Shown here piece by piece: positions 1 through 7,772 of a stretch of DNA of 45,789 nucleotides (the stretch's first letter is position 1; every line of letters begins with the position of its first letter). Both the position numbers and the translations under genes were made by a program. The DNA is taken from assembly GCA_902622475.1 (NCBI GenBank), contig CACNPW010000005.1, positions 1-45,789 on the forward strand, written 5' to 3'. This DNA is from an uncultured Alphaproteobacteria bacterium. GTDB taxonomy: Bacteria > Pseudomonadota > Alphaproteobacteria > HIMB59 > GCA-002718135. The notes below the pieces were generated by a model. It did no database searches, was not told where the DNA came from, and saw nothing but the letters and a program-made list of their open reading frames with translations.

Positions 1-218
1 AAAGTATTGACCAATTTATAGGGGAAAATTATTTTAGAATACGTATTGGAATTGATCATCCTGGACATAAAGATTTAGTTTCAAGTTATGTTTTAAATAA
101 ATTTTTAAAATCAGAAGAAGAAATAATAAATAAAAAAATTGATAAAATAGTAAAAAATATAGAATTAATATTTTCAGATATTCCTCTATTTTTAACAAAA
201 ATAAGTGAGCAAAATTAA
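1..218 (+). CDS. pth: Peptidyl-tRNA hydrolase, C-terminal part (5' end outside window)
   Basis: The frame is open from base 3 and ends with TAA at 216-218, giving 72 residues. The segment RIRIGIDHPGHKDLVSSYVL is the conserved C-terminal region of bacterial Pth, which releases peptides from prematurely dissociated peptidyl-tRNA in the cytoplasm. The catalytic N-terminal half lies upstream of the window. The next gene, ychF, starts two bases after the stop; pth-ychF is a common bacterial pair and supports the call. The tail is Lys/Ile/Asn rich, as expected for this AT-rich genome. Confidence 0.88.
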   Translation, partial: SIDQFIGENYFRIRIGIDHPGHKDLVSSYVLNKFLKSEEEIINKKIDKIVKNIELIFSDIPLFLTKISEQN

Positions 219-220
219 TT

Positions 221-1321
221 ATGGGATTTAAGTGCGGGATAGTTGGATTACCAAATGTTGGTAAATCCACTTTATTCAATGCTCTTACCCAATCAAATAA
301 AGCGGAAGCTGCAAATTATCCATTTGCAACTATAGAACCAAACATAGGAAGAGTTGCAGTGCCCGATGACAGATTAGATAAACTAGCGATCATTGGAAAA
401 AGTGAAAAAATAATCCCATCTTTCATGGATTTTGTTGATATTGCAGGATTAGTAAAAGGAGCCTCACAAGGAGAAGGTTTAGGAAATAAATTTTTAGGAC
501 ATGTAAGAGAAGTTGATGCAATAGCGCATGTTGTTAGATGTTTTGAAGATACTAATATTACTCATGTATCATCAAAAATTGATCCATTAGATGATATTGA
601 AACAATAAATTTAGAATTGCAATTGGCTGATCTTGAAAGCTTAAATAATAAAAAAACTAGTTTAGAAAAAAAATTAAAAGCAAACGATAAAGAAGCTAAG
701 CATCAATTTGAGATAATAAATAAAATCTTACAAATACTAGATGCTAATAGTATCTTAAAAATTGAGGAATTTGCTAGTGATGAAATTGACTTTGTAAATA
801 GTCTTAACTTAATTAGTCTTAAGCCAACTATGTACATATGTAATGTAGATGAAGAATCGATTCATACTGGAAACGAATTATCAAAAAAAGTCATCGAGTT
901 TGCCAAAAAAAATAATCATTCTGTAGTTTTAATCTCTGCATCAATAGAAGCACAAATAGCAGAATTAGAAAATGAAAAAGAAAAGCTTGAATTTCTTAAA
1001 GAACTAAATTTAGATCAAACTACATTGAATAAGGTTATAAAATCAGGATATGAACTTTTAGGTTTAATAAACTATTTTACATGTGGTCCAAAAGAAACAA
1101 GATCATGGACAATAAAAAAAGAAACACTTGCACCTCAAGCTGCTGGAAAAATTCACACTGATTTTGAAAAAGGATTTATTAGAGCAGAGACTGTCTCTTA
1201 TGAAGACTATATAGAAAATAATGGTGATGCTGGAAGTAGAGATACAGGAAAGCTGAGACAAGAAGGTAAAGATTATATCGTCAAAGATGGTGATGTAATG
1301 AACTTTTTATTTAATGTCTAA
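221..1321 (+). CDS. ychF: Ribosome-binding ATPase/GTPase YchF (OLA1 family)
   Basis: This 366-residue protein has the usual YchF length. The P-loop GLPNVGKST lies near residues 10-18, and the DxxG switch region reads DIAGLVKGASQGEGLGNKFL, with the family-specific GEGLGN stretch. The nucleotide-specificity motif is of the NxxE type (CNVDEE) rather than NKxD, as is typical of this subfamily, which prefers ATP. The C-terminal TGS domain ends with REEGK-like and DGDVMNF motifs. YchF is a cytoplasmic P-loop NTPase that binds ribosomes and affects translation and stress responses. It starts 2 bp after pth, and its stop overlaps the stop of the convergent petC by 4 bp. Confidence 0.96.
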   Translation: MGFKCGIVGLPNVGKSTLFNALTQSNKAEAANYPFATIEPNIGRVAVPDDRLDKLAIIGKSEKIIPSFMDFVDIAGLVKGASQGEGLGNKFLGHVREVDAIAHVVRCFEDTNITHVSSKIDPLDDIETINLELQLADLESLNNKKTSLEKKLKANDKEAKHQFEIINKILQILDANSILKIEEFASDEIDFVNSLNLISLKPTMYICNVDEESIHTGNELSKKVIEFAKKNNHSVVLISASIEAQIAELENEKEKLEFLKELNLDQTTLNKVIKSGYELLGLINYFTCGPKETRSWTIKKETLAPQAAGKIHTDFEKGFIRAETVSYEDYIENNGDAGSRDTGKLRQEGKDYIVKDGDVMNFLFNV

Positions 1322-2067
1322 GCGACGTCTCGCCAAAGTCTGTTTTTTGCTAAGTACACAATTGTTCCTAGAATAATAAAGAATAATATTACTTTAATTC
1401 CTAAATTTTTTCTTTCTTCCATTTCTGGTTCGGCAGCCCAGTGAAGAAAATGTGTTACATCAGCCGATAACTGTTCTGCATTATTATCAGTGCCATCATC
1501 ATAATCTACACTTCCATCGGCTATAGGTGCTGGCATAGCTATTTGATTTCCAGCCATCCATTTATTGTACCACATTCCATTACCGACCTCCATTCCCTTT
1601 GGAGGTTCAACATAACCTAGAAGAAGGTTATAAATATAATCAACCCCATATTTTCTAGCTTTTGTAATTACACTCAAATCTGGAGGATAAGCTCCATTAT
1701 TATTTGCTCTTGCCTCGTTATCATTAGCATATGGATTAACAAATCTGTCTGCTGGTCTAGCCGGTCTTTCAAACATTTCACCATCATCATTTGGACCGTC
1801 TAATACAGTATACTCAGAAGCAATTACTTTTACTTGAGCCTCGGAAAAACCAACATCAATAAGATCTCTGTAATACAGAAGTTTCATTGAATGACATCCT
1901 GCACATACTTCTCTATAAACTTTATAACCCCTTTGAATTGCAGCTCTATCAAAAGTTCCCGTTACACCTTTAAAAGACCAATCATGTTTTGGCATTTTTT
2001 CAGTACTCATTTCTGCAGCAAACAAATTTGAGGAGAATAATAAAAAAATAATAAGTAATAGGCGCAT
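1318..2067 (-). CDS. petC: Cytochrome c1 of the bc1 complex
   Basis: This 249-residue protein is the third gene of a petA-petB-petC operon on the minus strand. A signal peptide (about residues 1-18) is followed by the c-type heme motif CAGCH at residues 55-59. A distal Met in QIAMPAPI is the probable sixth heme ligand. A single C-terminal membrane anchor follows (GIKVILFFIILGTIVYLA). Cytochrome c1 accepts electrons from the Rieske protein and passes them to a soluble or membrane-anchored cytochrome c on the periplasmic side; the CycM-type cytochrome at 39.4 kb is a plausible partner. Its start codon shares one base with the petB stop, suggesting translational coupling. Confidence 0.97.
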   Translation of the reverse strand: MRLLLIIFLLFSSNLFAAEMSTEKMPKHDWSFKGVTGTFDRAAIQRGYKVYREVCAGCHSMKLLYYRDLIDVGFSEAQVKVIASEYTVLDGPNDDGEMFERPARPADRFVNPYANDNEARANNNGAYPPDLSVITKARKYGVDYIYNLLLGYVEPPKGMEVGNGMWYNKWMAGNQIAMPAPIADGSVDYDDGTDNNAEQLSADVTHFLHWAAEPEMEERKNLGIKVILFFIILGTIVYLAKNRLWRDVA

Positions 2068-3359
2068 TATAGATTTGTATCTTTTTGCATTGCTGGTGAA
2101 GGAATTCCTTTCTCTCCTCCGCCAATATTAGGAGCTATATTTTTAGCATAAACATCACTAATACTGAGCGGTAGCTTACTTGGCTTCTCTATCCAACCAA
2201 CAAAAGGTGTAATGAAAAAGAAAAAACCGAAGTAGTAAAGTAAACCTACTCTAGCAATTAAAAGATATAAACCTTCAGCAGGAAGCATACCAACGTAGCC
2301 TAATACAAAGAAGTTAACAAAAAAGCCCATCATAAACCACTTATATATTGGTCTATAATTACAGCTTCTCACTTTTGATCTATCAAGCCAAGGTAGAACA
2401 AAGAGAATTACTATCGCACCAAACATTAGGAGAACTCCTCCTAATTTATCAGGTACTGCTCTTAAAATTGCATAAAAAGGTGCAAGATACCAGTTTGGAA
2501 CAATGTGAGCTGGAGTGACAAGTGGATCTGCTGGAATATAATTATCAACTTCAGCCATAAGATTTGGTCCAAAGAATATTACTGCAGAAATAGCAACACC
2601 AAAAGCACACATAGCTACTGTATCTTTAATTAACATATATGGAAAAAAGTTTACTGAGTCATTGTTAGTTTTAATATCAATCCCATCAGGGTTATTTGAA
2701 CCATGAACATGGACTGCAGCAACATGTAATCCTACAACACCAAAAATAACAAATGGTAAAACATAATGAAGAGCAAAGAAACGGTTTAAAGTAGCATTTC
2801 CAACATTGTAATCACCAAGAAGCCATGTCTTTAATCCCTCACCAATAAATGGAATTGCACTAAATAAATTTGTTATAACTGTTGCTCCCCAATAAGACAT
2901 TTGTCCCCACGGTAATGTGTAACCAAGAAAAGAAGTTGCCATCATTAATAAAAATATAAATACACCTAAAATCCAATTAAGCTCTCTTGGATATTTGTAA
3001 GAACCAAAATACATTGCTCTTACTATATGAATGTAAACTATGATGAAGAAAAAGGCTGCACCATTGGAATGAATGTATCGCATTAACCAACCGTAATTGA
3101 CATCTCGCATTATTCTTTCAACACTATCAAATGCCATATCAGTATGTGGTGTGTAATTCATTGCAAGAAAAATTCCGCTTACTATCATTGTAACAAGTGT
3201 AATTGTTGCTAATGCACCAAAACTCCAAAAATAATTACAATTTTTAGGCATTGGATAATCACCGTATTCTTTTTTGAAGTAAGAAATAATTGGTAAACGA
3301 AACTCTATCCAATTAAGGACAGGGTTTTTAAACTGATGTACTTTTCTATTCTTATCCAT
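2067..3359 (-). CDS. petB: Cytochrome b of the bc1 complex
   Basis: This 430-residue polytopic protein carries the four heme-ligand histidines in two helices (YIHSNGAAFFFIIVYIHI and ALHYVLPF...GLHVAAVHVHG). It oxidises ubiquinol at the Qo site and reduces quinone at Qi in the inner membrane. The Qo motif that usually reads PEWY is PNWY here (Pro288-Tyr291), so the catalytic-site glutamate is replaced by asparagine, although the flanking PAHIV...FYAILRAVPDK is well conserved. It lies 1 bp from petA and abuts petC, forming one operon. The C-terminal tail, after the last helix, is short and hydrophilic. Confidence 0.97.
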   Translation of the reverse strand: MDKNRKVHQFKNPVLNWIEFRLPIISYFKKEYGDYPMPKNCNYFWSFGALATITLVTMIVSGIFLAMNYTPHTDMAFDSVERIMRDVNYGWLMRYIHSNGAAFFFIIVYIHIVRAMYFGSYKYPRELNWILGVFIFLLMMATSFLGYTLPWGQMSYWGATVITNLFSAIPFIGEGLKTWLLGDYNVGNATLNRFFALHYVLPFVIFGVVGLHVAAVHVHGSNNPDGIDIKTNNDSVNFFPYMLIKDTVAMCAFGVAISAVIFFGPNLMAEVDNYIPADPLVTPAHIVPNWYLAPFYAILRAVPDKLGGVLLMFGAIVILFVLPWLDRSKVRSCNYRPIYKWFMMGFFVNFFVLGYVGMLPAEGLYLLIARVGLLYYFGFFFFITPFVGWIEKPSKLPLSISDVYAKNIAPNIGGGEKGIPSPAMQKDTNL

Positions 3360-3360
3360 T

Positions 3361-3888
3361 TTATCCTATCTTTATAGTATTATCATTTAAAAAGGTATAG
3401 GGCGGAACGTCCAAGTTTTTGGGAGCTGGTCCCTTTCTTATCCTACCTGATGTATCGTAATGTGAACCATGACATGGGCAGTACCAACCATCGTACTCAC
3501 CTTTCATATCTGAAACCTTCTGACCAAGTGGAACACAACCTAAGTGTGTACATACTCCCACTAAAACTAACCATTCTTCTTTTTGTACTCTATCTGCATC
3601 ATCTTGTGGATCTCTTAAGTCAGAAGCTTGAACCATTTTAGCTGCATTAATCTCATCTTTTGTTCTTTTTTTAATGAAAACAGGTTTTCCACGCCACTTT
3701 ATTGTTATACTTTGACCTTCTTCAATAGCACTAATGTCTACTTCGGTTGATCCTGCAGCTAATGTGTCTTCTGCTGGACTCATACTTTTTAGAAAAGGCC
3801 ATATAAAAGCAGCTGTTCCAACAGCACCAAGCGTTACAGTGCTAAGTTGTAGGAAATCTCTTCTCTTATTTTTGGGTTTTTTAGCCAT
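3361..3888 (-). CDS. petA: Rieske iron-sulfur subunit of the bc1 complex
   Basis: This 175-residue protein begins with a twin-arginine type membrane anchor ([20 protein letters not shown], residues 9-28), the usual Tat-dependent N-terminus of Rieske proteins. The cluster-binding boxes are CTHLGC (Cys113, His115, with disulfide Cys118) and CPCHGS (Cys137, disulfide Cys139, His140). It transfers one electron from ubiquinol bound to cytochrome b to cytochrome c1. As first gene of petABC it is transcribed away from trmL, so the operon promoter should lie in the 95-bp gap at 3889-3983. No unambiguous promoter boxes were picked out there. Confidence 0.97.
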   Translation of the reverse strand: MAKKPKNKRRDFLQLSTVTLGAVGTAAFIWPFLKSMSPAEDTLAAGSTEVDISAIEEGQSITIKWRGKPVFIKKRTKDEINAAKMVQASDLRDPQDDADRVQKEEWLVLVGVCTHLGCVPLGQKVSDMKGEYDGWYCPCHGSHYDTSGRIRKGPAPKNLDVPPYTFLNDNTIKIG

Positions 3889-3983
3889 TTATTGTGAATT
3901 TCTTATATCTTAATTACTCAAAAAAATACTTTTTAAATATGTGCCAGCGTGACGCAAGTAATAAAATAATATAGTAAAAAAAC

Positions 3984-4430
3984 ATGAGAATTGCTCTATT
4001 TGAACCCGACATACCACAGAATGCAGGAAACATATTTAGACTAGGTGCCTGTCTTGGAATACCAGTAGATATAATAGAGCCAGCTGGCTTTGTGATTGAT
4101 GATAAGAGATTAAAAAGAGCATCAATGGATTACTATGATTATCTAGAATTAAAAAAACATTTAAGTTGGGAAAAATTTTATGAGTGGTCAAAAGATAATT
4201 CATATCGACTCGTTCTTCTAACAACAAAAAGTAAAAAAAGTTATTTCGATTATAAATTTCAATCAAATGATATTATTTTATTTGGCAGAGAAAGTGCAGG
4301 AGCACCTGATTTTGTCCATAGCTCTGTCGATGAAAGATTAACAATACCAATGGTAAAGGGGCCTAGGTCGATTAATCTTAGTAGTTCAGTTGCTATTGTA
4401 GCTGGTGAAATGTTACGTCAATTAACTTAA
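3984..4430 (+). CDS. trmL: tRNA (cytidine/uridine-34 2'-O)-methyltransferase TrmL (SPOUT)
   Basis: At 148 residues this is the size of the minimal SPOUT methyltransferases. It starts with the family N-terminus RIALFEPDIPQNAGNIFRLGACLG. The trefoil-knot SAM-binding motifs follow: LFGRESAGAPDFVH and the C-terminal IPMVKGPRSINLSSSVAIVAGEMLRQL. TrmL methylates the ribose of the wobble nucleotide in certain leucine tRNAs, using SAM. It is divergent from petA and overlaps the 3' end of the convergent pirin gene by 4 bp. Confidence 0.93.
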   Translation: MRIALFEPDIPQNAGNIFRLGACLGIPVDIIEPAGFVIDDKRLKRASMDYYDYLELKKHLSWEKFYEWSKDNSYRLVLLTTKSKKSYFDYKFQSNDIILFGRESAGAPDFVHSSVDERLTIPMVKGPRSINLSSSVAIVAGEMLRQLT

Positions 4431-5284
4431 GCTAAGCGTCCCATCTTTCCTTCTTGATAGTCCATCATGGCTTGCTTGATTTCTCCTTCAGAATTTGCCA
4501 CAAAAGGACCATAACGTGCTACAGGTTCTTTAAGCGGCTTACCTGCTAAAACTAGGTAGGATCCTTTTTCTGATATTGACGTGAGTTGAATCTCATCACT
4601 TGACTGATCAAAATAAATCATATCACCTTTATTAGCGATTTTATCTTGCTCATTAAATTGTAATTGACCATCGATAATATAGATCATAAGATTTTGTTCT
4701 TTATCAACATTAAACTTTGTCATATCTGGTTTTGAAAATTGAATATCAAATATTGATACAGGTGAATATGTTTGAACTTTGGATTTGGTTCCATTTATTT
4801 CACCCACAAGAACTTTAATTTCTATATTTGCATTTTCAGATACTGTTGGAATAGTGTTTCTTTTAATATGTTGATACCAAGGTTTAACTTTTTTATTTTT
4901 TTGTGGAAGGTTTACCCAAATTTGTAATCCTTGCATGACACCTCCACTCTTCTTAAATTTTTCTGTTACTAATTCAGAGTGAATTAAACCTGAACCAGTT
5001 GTCATCCATTGAACATCACCAGTTTCAATTTCTGCTTGTCCACCAAATGAGTCTCTATGCTCTACTTCACCACCAAGCATGTAAGTAATTGCTTCAAATC
5101 CACAATGAGGATGGGCTGGTACACCAGTTGCCCCTCCTGGCTCATAATTAATTGGGCCAAAATGATCAAAAAGAAGAAATGGATCATTTTCTCTCATACC
5201 AGGGACAGGGAAAGCTCTCGTTACAGGTATCCCATCACCCTCGAAAGTCTTCATACATTGTTTAATTTCTAATGCTTTTCTCAT
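4427..5284 (-). CDS. Pirin family protein (bicupin)
   Basis: This 285-residue protein has the pirin signature: PFLLFDHFGP, then HPHCGFEAITYMLGGEVEHRDSFGG with the metal-binding His residues, then the QWMTTGSGLIHSE motif. The N-terminal cupin would bind a single Fe(II). A second, degenerate cupin forms the C-terminal half (about residues 170-270). Bacterial pirins include quercetinases and regulators of central metabolic enzymes; the physiological role here cannot be read from sequence. It is transcribed away from the small Cys-rich ORF at 5325 and converges on trmL with a 4-bp overlap. Confidence 0.92.
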   Translation of the reverse strand: MRKALEIKQCMKTFEGDGIPVTRAFPVPGMRENDPFLLFDHFGPINYEPGGATGVPAHPHCGFEAITYMLGGEVEHRDSFGGQAEIETGDVQWMTTGSGLIHSELVTEKFKKSGGVMQGLQIWVNLPQKNKKVKPWYQHIKRNTIPTVSENANIEIKVLVGEINGTKSKVQTYSPVSIFDIQFSKPDMTKFNVDKEQNLMIYIIDGQLQFNEQDKIANKGDMIYFDQSSDEIQLTSISEKGSYLVLAGKPLKEPVARYGPFVANSEGEIKQAMMDYQEGKMGRLA

Positions 5285-5324
5285 TTGTATTTTAAATTAT
5301 TATAAAAAATATATAGGTATAATT

Positions 5325-5408
5325 ATGAAAAATCAAAATCCAAACCCGCCAAAGTGTGGTTGTAGCTGCAGCTGTTGTTGCACTTGTGAAGGTGGAGATT
5401 GCTGTTAA
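5325..5408 (+). CDS. Cysteine-rich micropeptide, 27 aa, metallothionein-like (putative)
   Basis: The 27-codon ORF starts at ATG 5325 and ends with TAA 5406-5408. After a polar leader (MKNQNPNPPK) the rest reads CGCSCSCCCTCEGGDCC, giving nine cysteines in 27 residues arranged as CxC and CC pairs. There are no aromatic or histidine residues. A short AGG (5315-5317) sits at a plausible ribosome-binding distance. It lies alone on the plus strand between the minus-strand pirin and the 84-aa gene, next to the zinc genes. I infer a thiolate metal-binding peptide; a modified-peptide precursor is an alternative, but no modification enzymes are encoded nearby. It is unproven as a gene because of its size. 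Confidence 0.55.
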   Translation: MKNQNPNPPKCGCSCSCCCTCEGGDCC

Positions 5409-5434
5409 TAAATTATTTTAAATTTAATAATTTA
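5409..5434. terminator. AT-rich inverted repeat after the Cys-rich ORF
   Basis: TAAATTATT (5409-5417) is a perfect 9-bp inverted repeat of AATAATTTA (5426-5434), with an 8-base loop. It begins immediately after the TAA of the Cys-rich ORF, and its right arm reaches the stop codon of the convergent 84-aa gene. Its position between converging genes fits a bidirectional terminator. The stem contains only A-T pairs and is weak, so it could also be compositional chance. Confidence 0.3.
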
Positions 5435-5686
5435 ATGAGTGTGATTTGTCAGATTATTAATATCTGACTCCTCTATTTCTTCTATTGATTTCGCTACACG
5501 CCAATTATTCATTGTTCCATCATCATTTCTTGCAGTAATTACTGTTTCAATAGGTGGACAATCAGGCTCATGACAACTGAGCTCAGCAATACTTATTATA
5601 GTATTTTCCGGTAATTTATATTTCTTGGAAATTAACTGTTTGAGATTTCTTATTTTTTCAACATTTTGAGTTTTACGATTAAACAT
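5432..5686 (-). CDS. Small conserved-looking protein with C-HEPD-C motif, function unknown
   Basis: This 84-residue soluble protein has an amphipathic N-terminal helix (about residues 8-22) followed by an alpha/beta region. The most striking segment is ELSCHEPDCPPIETVI, with Cys38, His39 and Cys43, a likely metal or thiol site. A strong Shine-Dalgarno (AAAGGAG) precedes the ATG at 5686, so I consider it a real gene. It begins 10 bp after the WD40 gene stop and is the last gene of a cobW-WD40 transcript, which suggests a role in metal handling. No named family was recognised with certainty. Confidence 0.75.
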   Translation of the reverse strand: MFNRKTQNVEKIRNLKQLISKKYKLPENTIISIAELSCHEPDCPPIETVITARNDDGTMNNWRVAKSIEEIEESDINNLTNHTH

Positions 5687-5696
5687 ATTTTCTCCT

Positions 5697-6734
5697 TTAA
5701 TTGTCTGCCCATAAGGATGATAAAAGAATAGAACCTTTCATATCGCCAATTAATATTTGTGAGTTATCATTAGATATAGCTATTGTTGAAACTTCTGCAC
5801 CTGTCGAACTTCTAATCATAATTGGTTTTTTACTTTCATCAATTTCTGCTAATAAAACTGACCCATCTGTGTAACCGGTGAAAACAGCTTTTTCTCCATT
5901 AAGTGCTTTGACAAATGTTGCAAGTTCTTTACCACCGTTTGCAACAACAATTGGCTTTCTTCCCATTGGTCCTTCTTTACCATCAAATGGCCAGCAAACT
6001 GCATCACTGGATCCAGATGTAACCAAATACGGTGTATCTCCAACCCAAGTAAAACTTTTTATTTTTGATGGATAGCCTCTCATTGCTAAATCAGCTTTAT
6101 CGTTTATGCGCCAACCATGAATTTGATTTTCTTGCATCGCTGTTACAATATACTTTGTATCTGGACTAAAAGTTACAGTTCCATGCGATCCTTTCCAAGT
6201 ATAATTTGATGATGTCCATTTATTATTATTTAATTTCCACACAGTTACTCCACCGTATCTTGAGACTGCAAGGCGCTTGCCTTTGTTATCAAATGCTAAT
6301 CCAGCAACAGTACTTTGATGATCTAAAGTTTGAGGTTTGTCTCTATTTTTTGTCCAGACATAAACAGTTTTTCCTGATGAACAAACTTTAGTATCTTTGT
6401 GGGAAGCTACACAGTCAACCCACTTTGAACCAAAATTAAAAATTTCTTCAATATTTCCATCGGATGATATTTTTAGAAAACGTCCATCGTCTCCACCCGT
6501 TAGTACATCGTCAGCATAATTAGCCATACTCAACACTACACCTTCATGTGCTTTAACTGTTTTAGGTTCAAATCCAGATTGAAAAAATCTTACAGTGCCG
6601 TCTCCAAATCCAACCACTATTTGATTACGAATTGTAACCGCTTCTATAGCTGGAGCTCCAATATTAAAAACTGAACCTCTTCTTTCAAGTTCAGTTTTAT
6701 TTGATTTTTGAAATGTTTCTAGATCAGCATTCAT
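5697..6734 (-). CDS. WD40 repeat protein coupled to CobW
   Basis: This 345-residue protein consists of repeated beta-propeller blades. Examples are VVGFGDGTVRFFQSG, VLTGGDDGRFLKISSDG, RLAVSRYGGVTVWKL, TVTFSPDTKYIVTAMQENQIHGWRI, AVFTGYTDGSVLLAEI and QILIGDMKGSILLSSL. There is no signal peptide and no catalytic motif, so a cytoplasmic scaffold that binds a partner is likely. Its ATG overlaps the end of the CobW gene by 4 bp (ATGA-type coupling), which suggests the two proteins are made in stoichiometric amounts and interact. The pairing with CobW beside zinc-uptake genes points to metal delivery. That role is inference. Confidence 0.88.
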   Translation of the reverse strand: MNADLETFQKSNKTELERRGSVFNIGAPAIEAVTIRNQIVVGFGDGTVRFFQSGFEPKTVKAHEGVVLSMANYADDVLTGGDDGRFLKISSDGNIEEIFNFGSKWVDCVASHKDTKVCSSGKTVYVWTKNRDKPQTLDHQSTVAGLAFDNKGKRLAVSRYGGVTVWKLNNNKWTSSNYTWKGSHGTVTFSPDTKYIVTAMQENQIHGWRINDKADLAMRGYPSKIKSFTWVGDTPYLVTSGSSDAVCWPFDGKEGPMGRKPIVVANGGKELATFVKALNGEKAVFTGYTDGSVLLAEIDESKKPIMIRSSTGAEVSTIAISNDNSQILIGDMKGSILLSSLWADN

Positions 6735-7702
6735 GCTGATTTACAATTTTCAAAGCCTTCCTTAAGATTCATATTATCAAGATCACGACCAATAAAAACT
6801 ACTCTAGAACTTCTATCTTTTCCTTTTGGCCAAGGCCCCATTGGAGAAGCATCCATAAGCATATGTACTCCTTGAAATACATATCTCTCATCTTCGCCTT
6901 TAAAATTCAAAATGCCTTTTGATCGAAGAATATCCTGACCCTTAGTCCTCAGTAAATTTCCAAACCAATCTTGAAACTTATCCATATCTAATGGTGTATC
7001 AGATACAAAGGATAGACTAGTAACATCATCATCATGTTCATGATCATGATCTGATTCAAGAAAGTCAGGTTCAATATCTAATACTCTATCTAGACTAAAT
7101 GCATTTAAGCCTACGATTTCATCAAGAGGTGCATCACAACGTGTTGTTTTAATAATCTTTGCAAAAGGATTAATTTTTCTAATACGATCATTAACTTTTA
7201 CAATGTCATTATCTTCAACAAGCTCAATTTTATTTAACAAAATTACATCGGCAAAAGCAATTTGTTCTTCTGCTTCATGATGATCTACTAATTGAGAACT
7301 TAAATGAACAGCATCAGCAACTGTAACAATTGCATCTAGTTTTGTTCTATCAGCAACATCTTGATCAACAAAAAATGTCTGCGCAACTGGGGCTGGATCA
7401 GCTAAGCCAGTTGTTTCAACTATAATTGCATCTAGTTTATCAGCACGTTTCATTAAACCACTAAGAATTCTAATTAAATCACCTCTAACAGTGCAACAAA
7501 TGCACCCGTTGTTCATTTCAAATACTTCTTCATCAGCATCAACAACAAGATCATTATCAATACCTTGCTCACCAAATTCATTAACAATTACGGCGTATTT
7601 CCGTCCATGCTGTTCAGTTAAAATTCGATTTAAAAGTGTTGTTTTTCCAGCTCCAAGAAACCCAGTTAAAACCGTAACTGGAACCTGAGAAGTATTTTCC
7701 AT
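6731..7702 (-). CDS. CobW/ZNG1-type metallochaperone GTPase (COG0523)
   Basis: This 323-residue G3E GTPase has P-loop GFLGAGKTT (residues 14-22) and the diagnostic metal-binding motif GCICC at 66-70. Further motifs are VETTGLADPAP (switch/Walker B) and NKIELV. An internal His/Asp stretch (DHDHEHDDD) precedes the C-terminal CobW_C domain. Subfamilies of COG0523 deliver cobalt, nickel or zinc. Adjacency to znuABC and zur supports a zinc-transfer role under zinc limitation, as described for the ZNG1/YeiR/ZigA-like members. It lies 70 bp downstream of znuA on the same strand, separated by a strong hairpin at 7728-7757, and is translationally coupled to the WD40 gene. Confidence 0.92.
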   Translation of the reverse strand: MENTSQVPVTVLTGFLGAGKTTLLNRILTEQHGRKYAVIVNEFGEQGIDNDLVVDADEEVFEMNNGCICCTVRGDLIRILSGLMKRADKLDAIIVETTGLADPAPVAQTFFVDQDVADRTKLDAIVTVADAVHLSSQLVDHHEAEEQIAFADVILLNKIELVEDNDIVKVNDRIRKINPFAKIIKTTRCDAPLDEIVGLNAFSLDRVLDIEPDFLESDHDHEHDDDVTSLSFVSDTPLDMDKFQDWFGNLLRTKGQDILRSKGILNFKGEDERYVFQGVHMLMDASPMGPWPKGKDRSSRVVFIGRDLDNMNLKEGFENCKSA

Positions 7703-7727
7703 ATCAATTTCCTTATAATTAGTTCTA

Positions 7728-7757
7728 TAAATTCCACCTTAATAAAGGTGGAATTTA
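7728..7757 (-). terminator. Strong 13-bp hairpin between znuA and cobW
   Basis: A perfect 13-bp inverted repeat with an AATA loop occupies 7728-7740 and 7745-7757, with core arms TTCCACC and GGTGGAA. It starts 16 bp after the znuA stop (on the minus strand) and ends about 25 bp before the cobW ATG. It looks like the znuA terminator, but there is no long U tract on the minus-strand side (the sequence after the stem is TAGAAC). It may therefore attenuate, or stabilise the 3' end of znuA mRNA, while letting some transcription into cobW. Confidence 0.6.
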
Positions 7758-7772
7758 TTTAAATATTAAAAA

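Noticed and set aside
5325-5408. Thiopeptide or other RiPP gene cluster
   Set aside because: The Cys/Ser/Thr pattern of the core recalls thiopeptides, but no YcaO, dehydratase, radical-SAM or dedicated export gene lies nearby. I keep metallothionein-like as the working idea.
7703-7727. Possible second Zur box before cobW (TTATAA...TATAA-like words)
   Set aside because: The words do not fit the ATGTTATAnTATAACAT pattern or its spacing, unlike the clear site at 8886-8908. The same holds for the gap upstream of the Cys-rich ORF.
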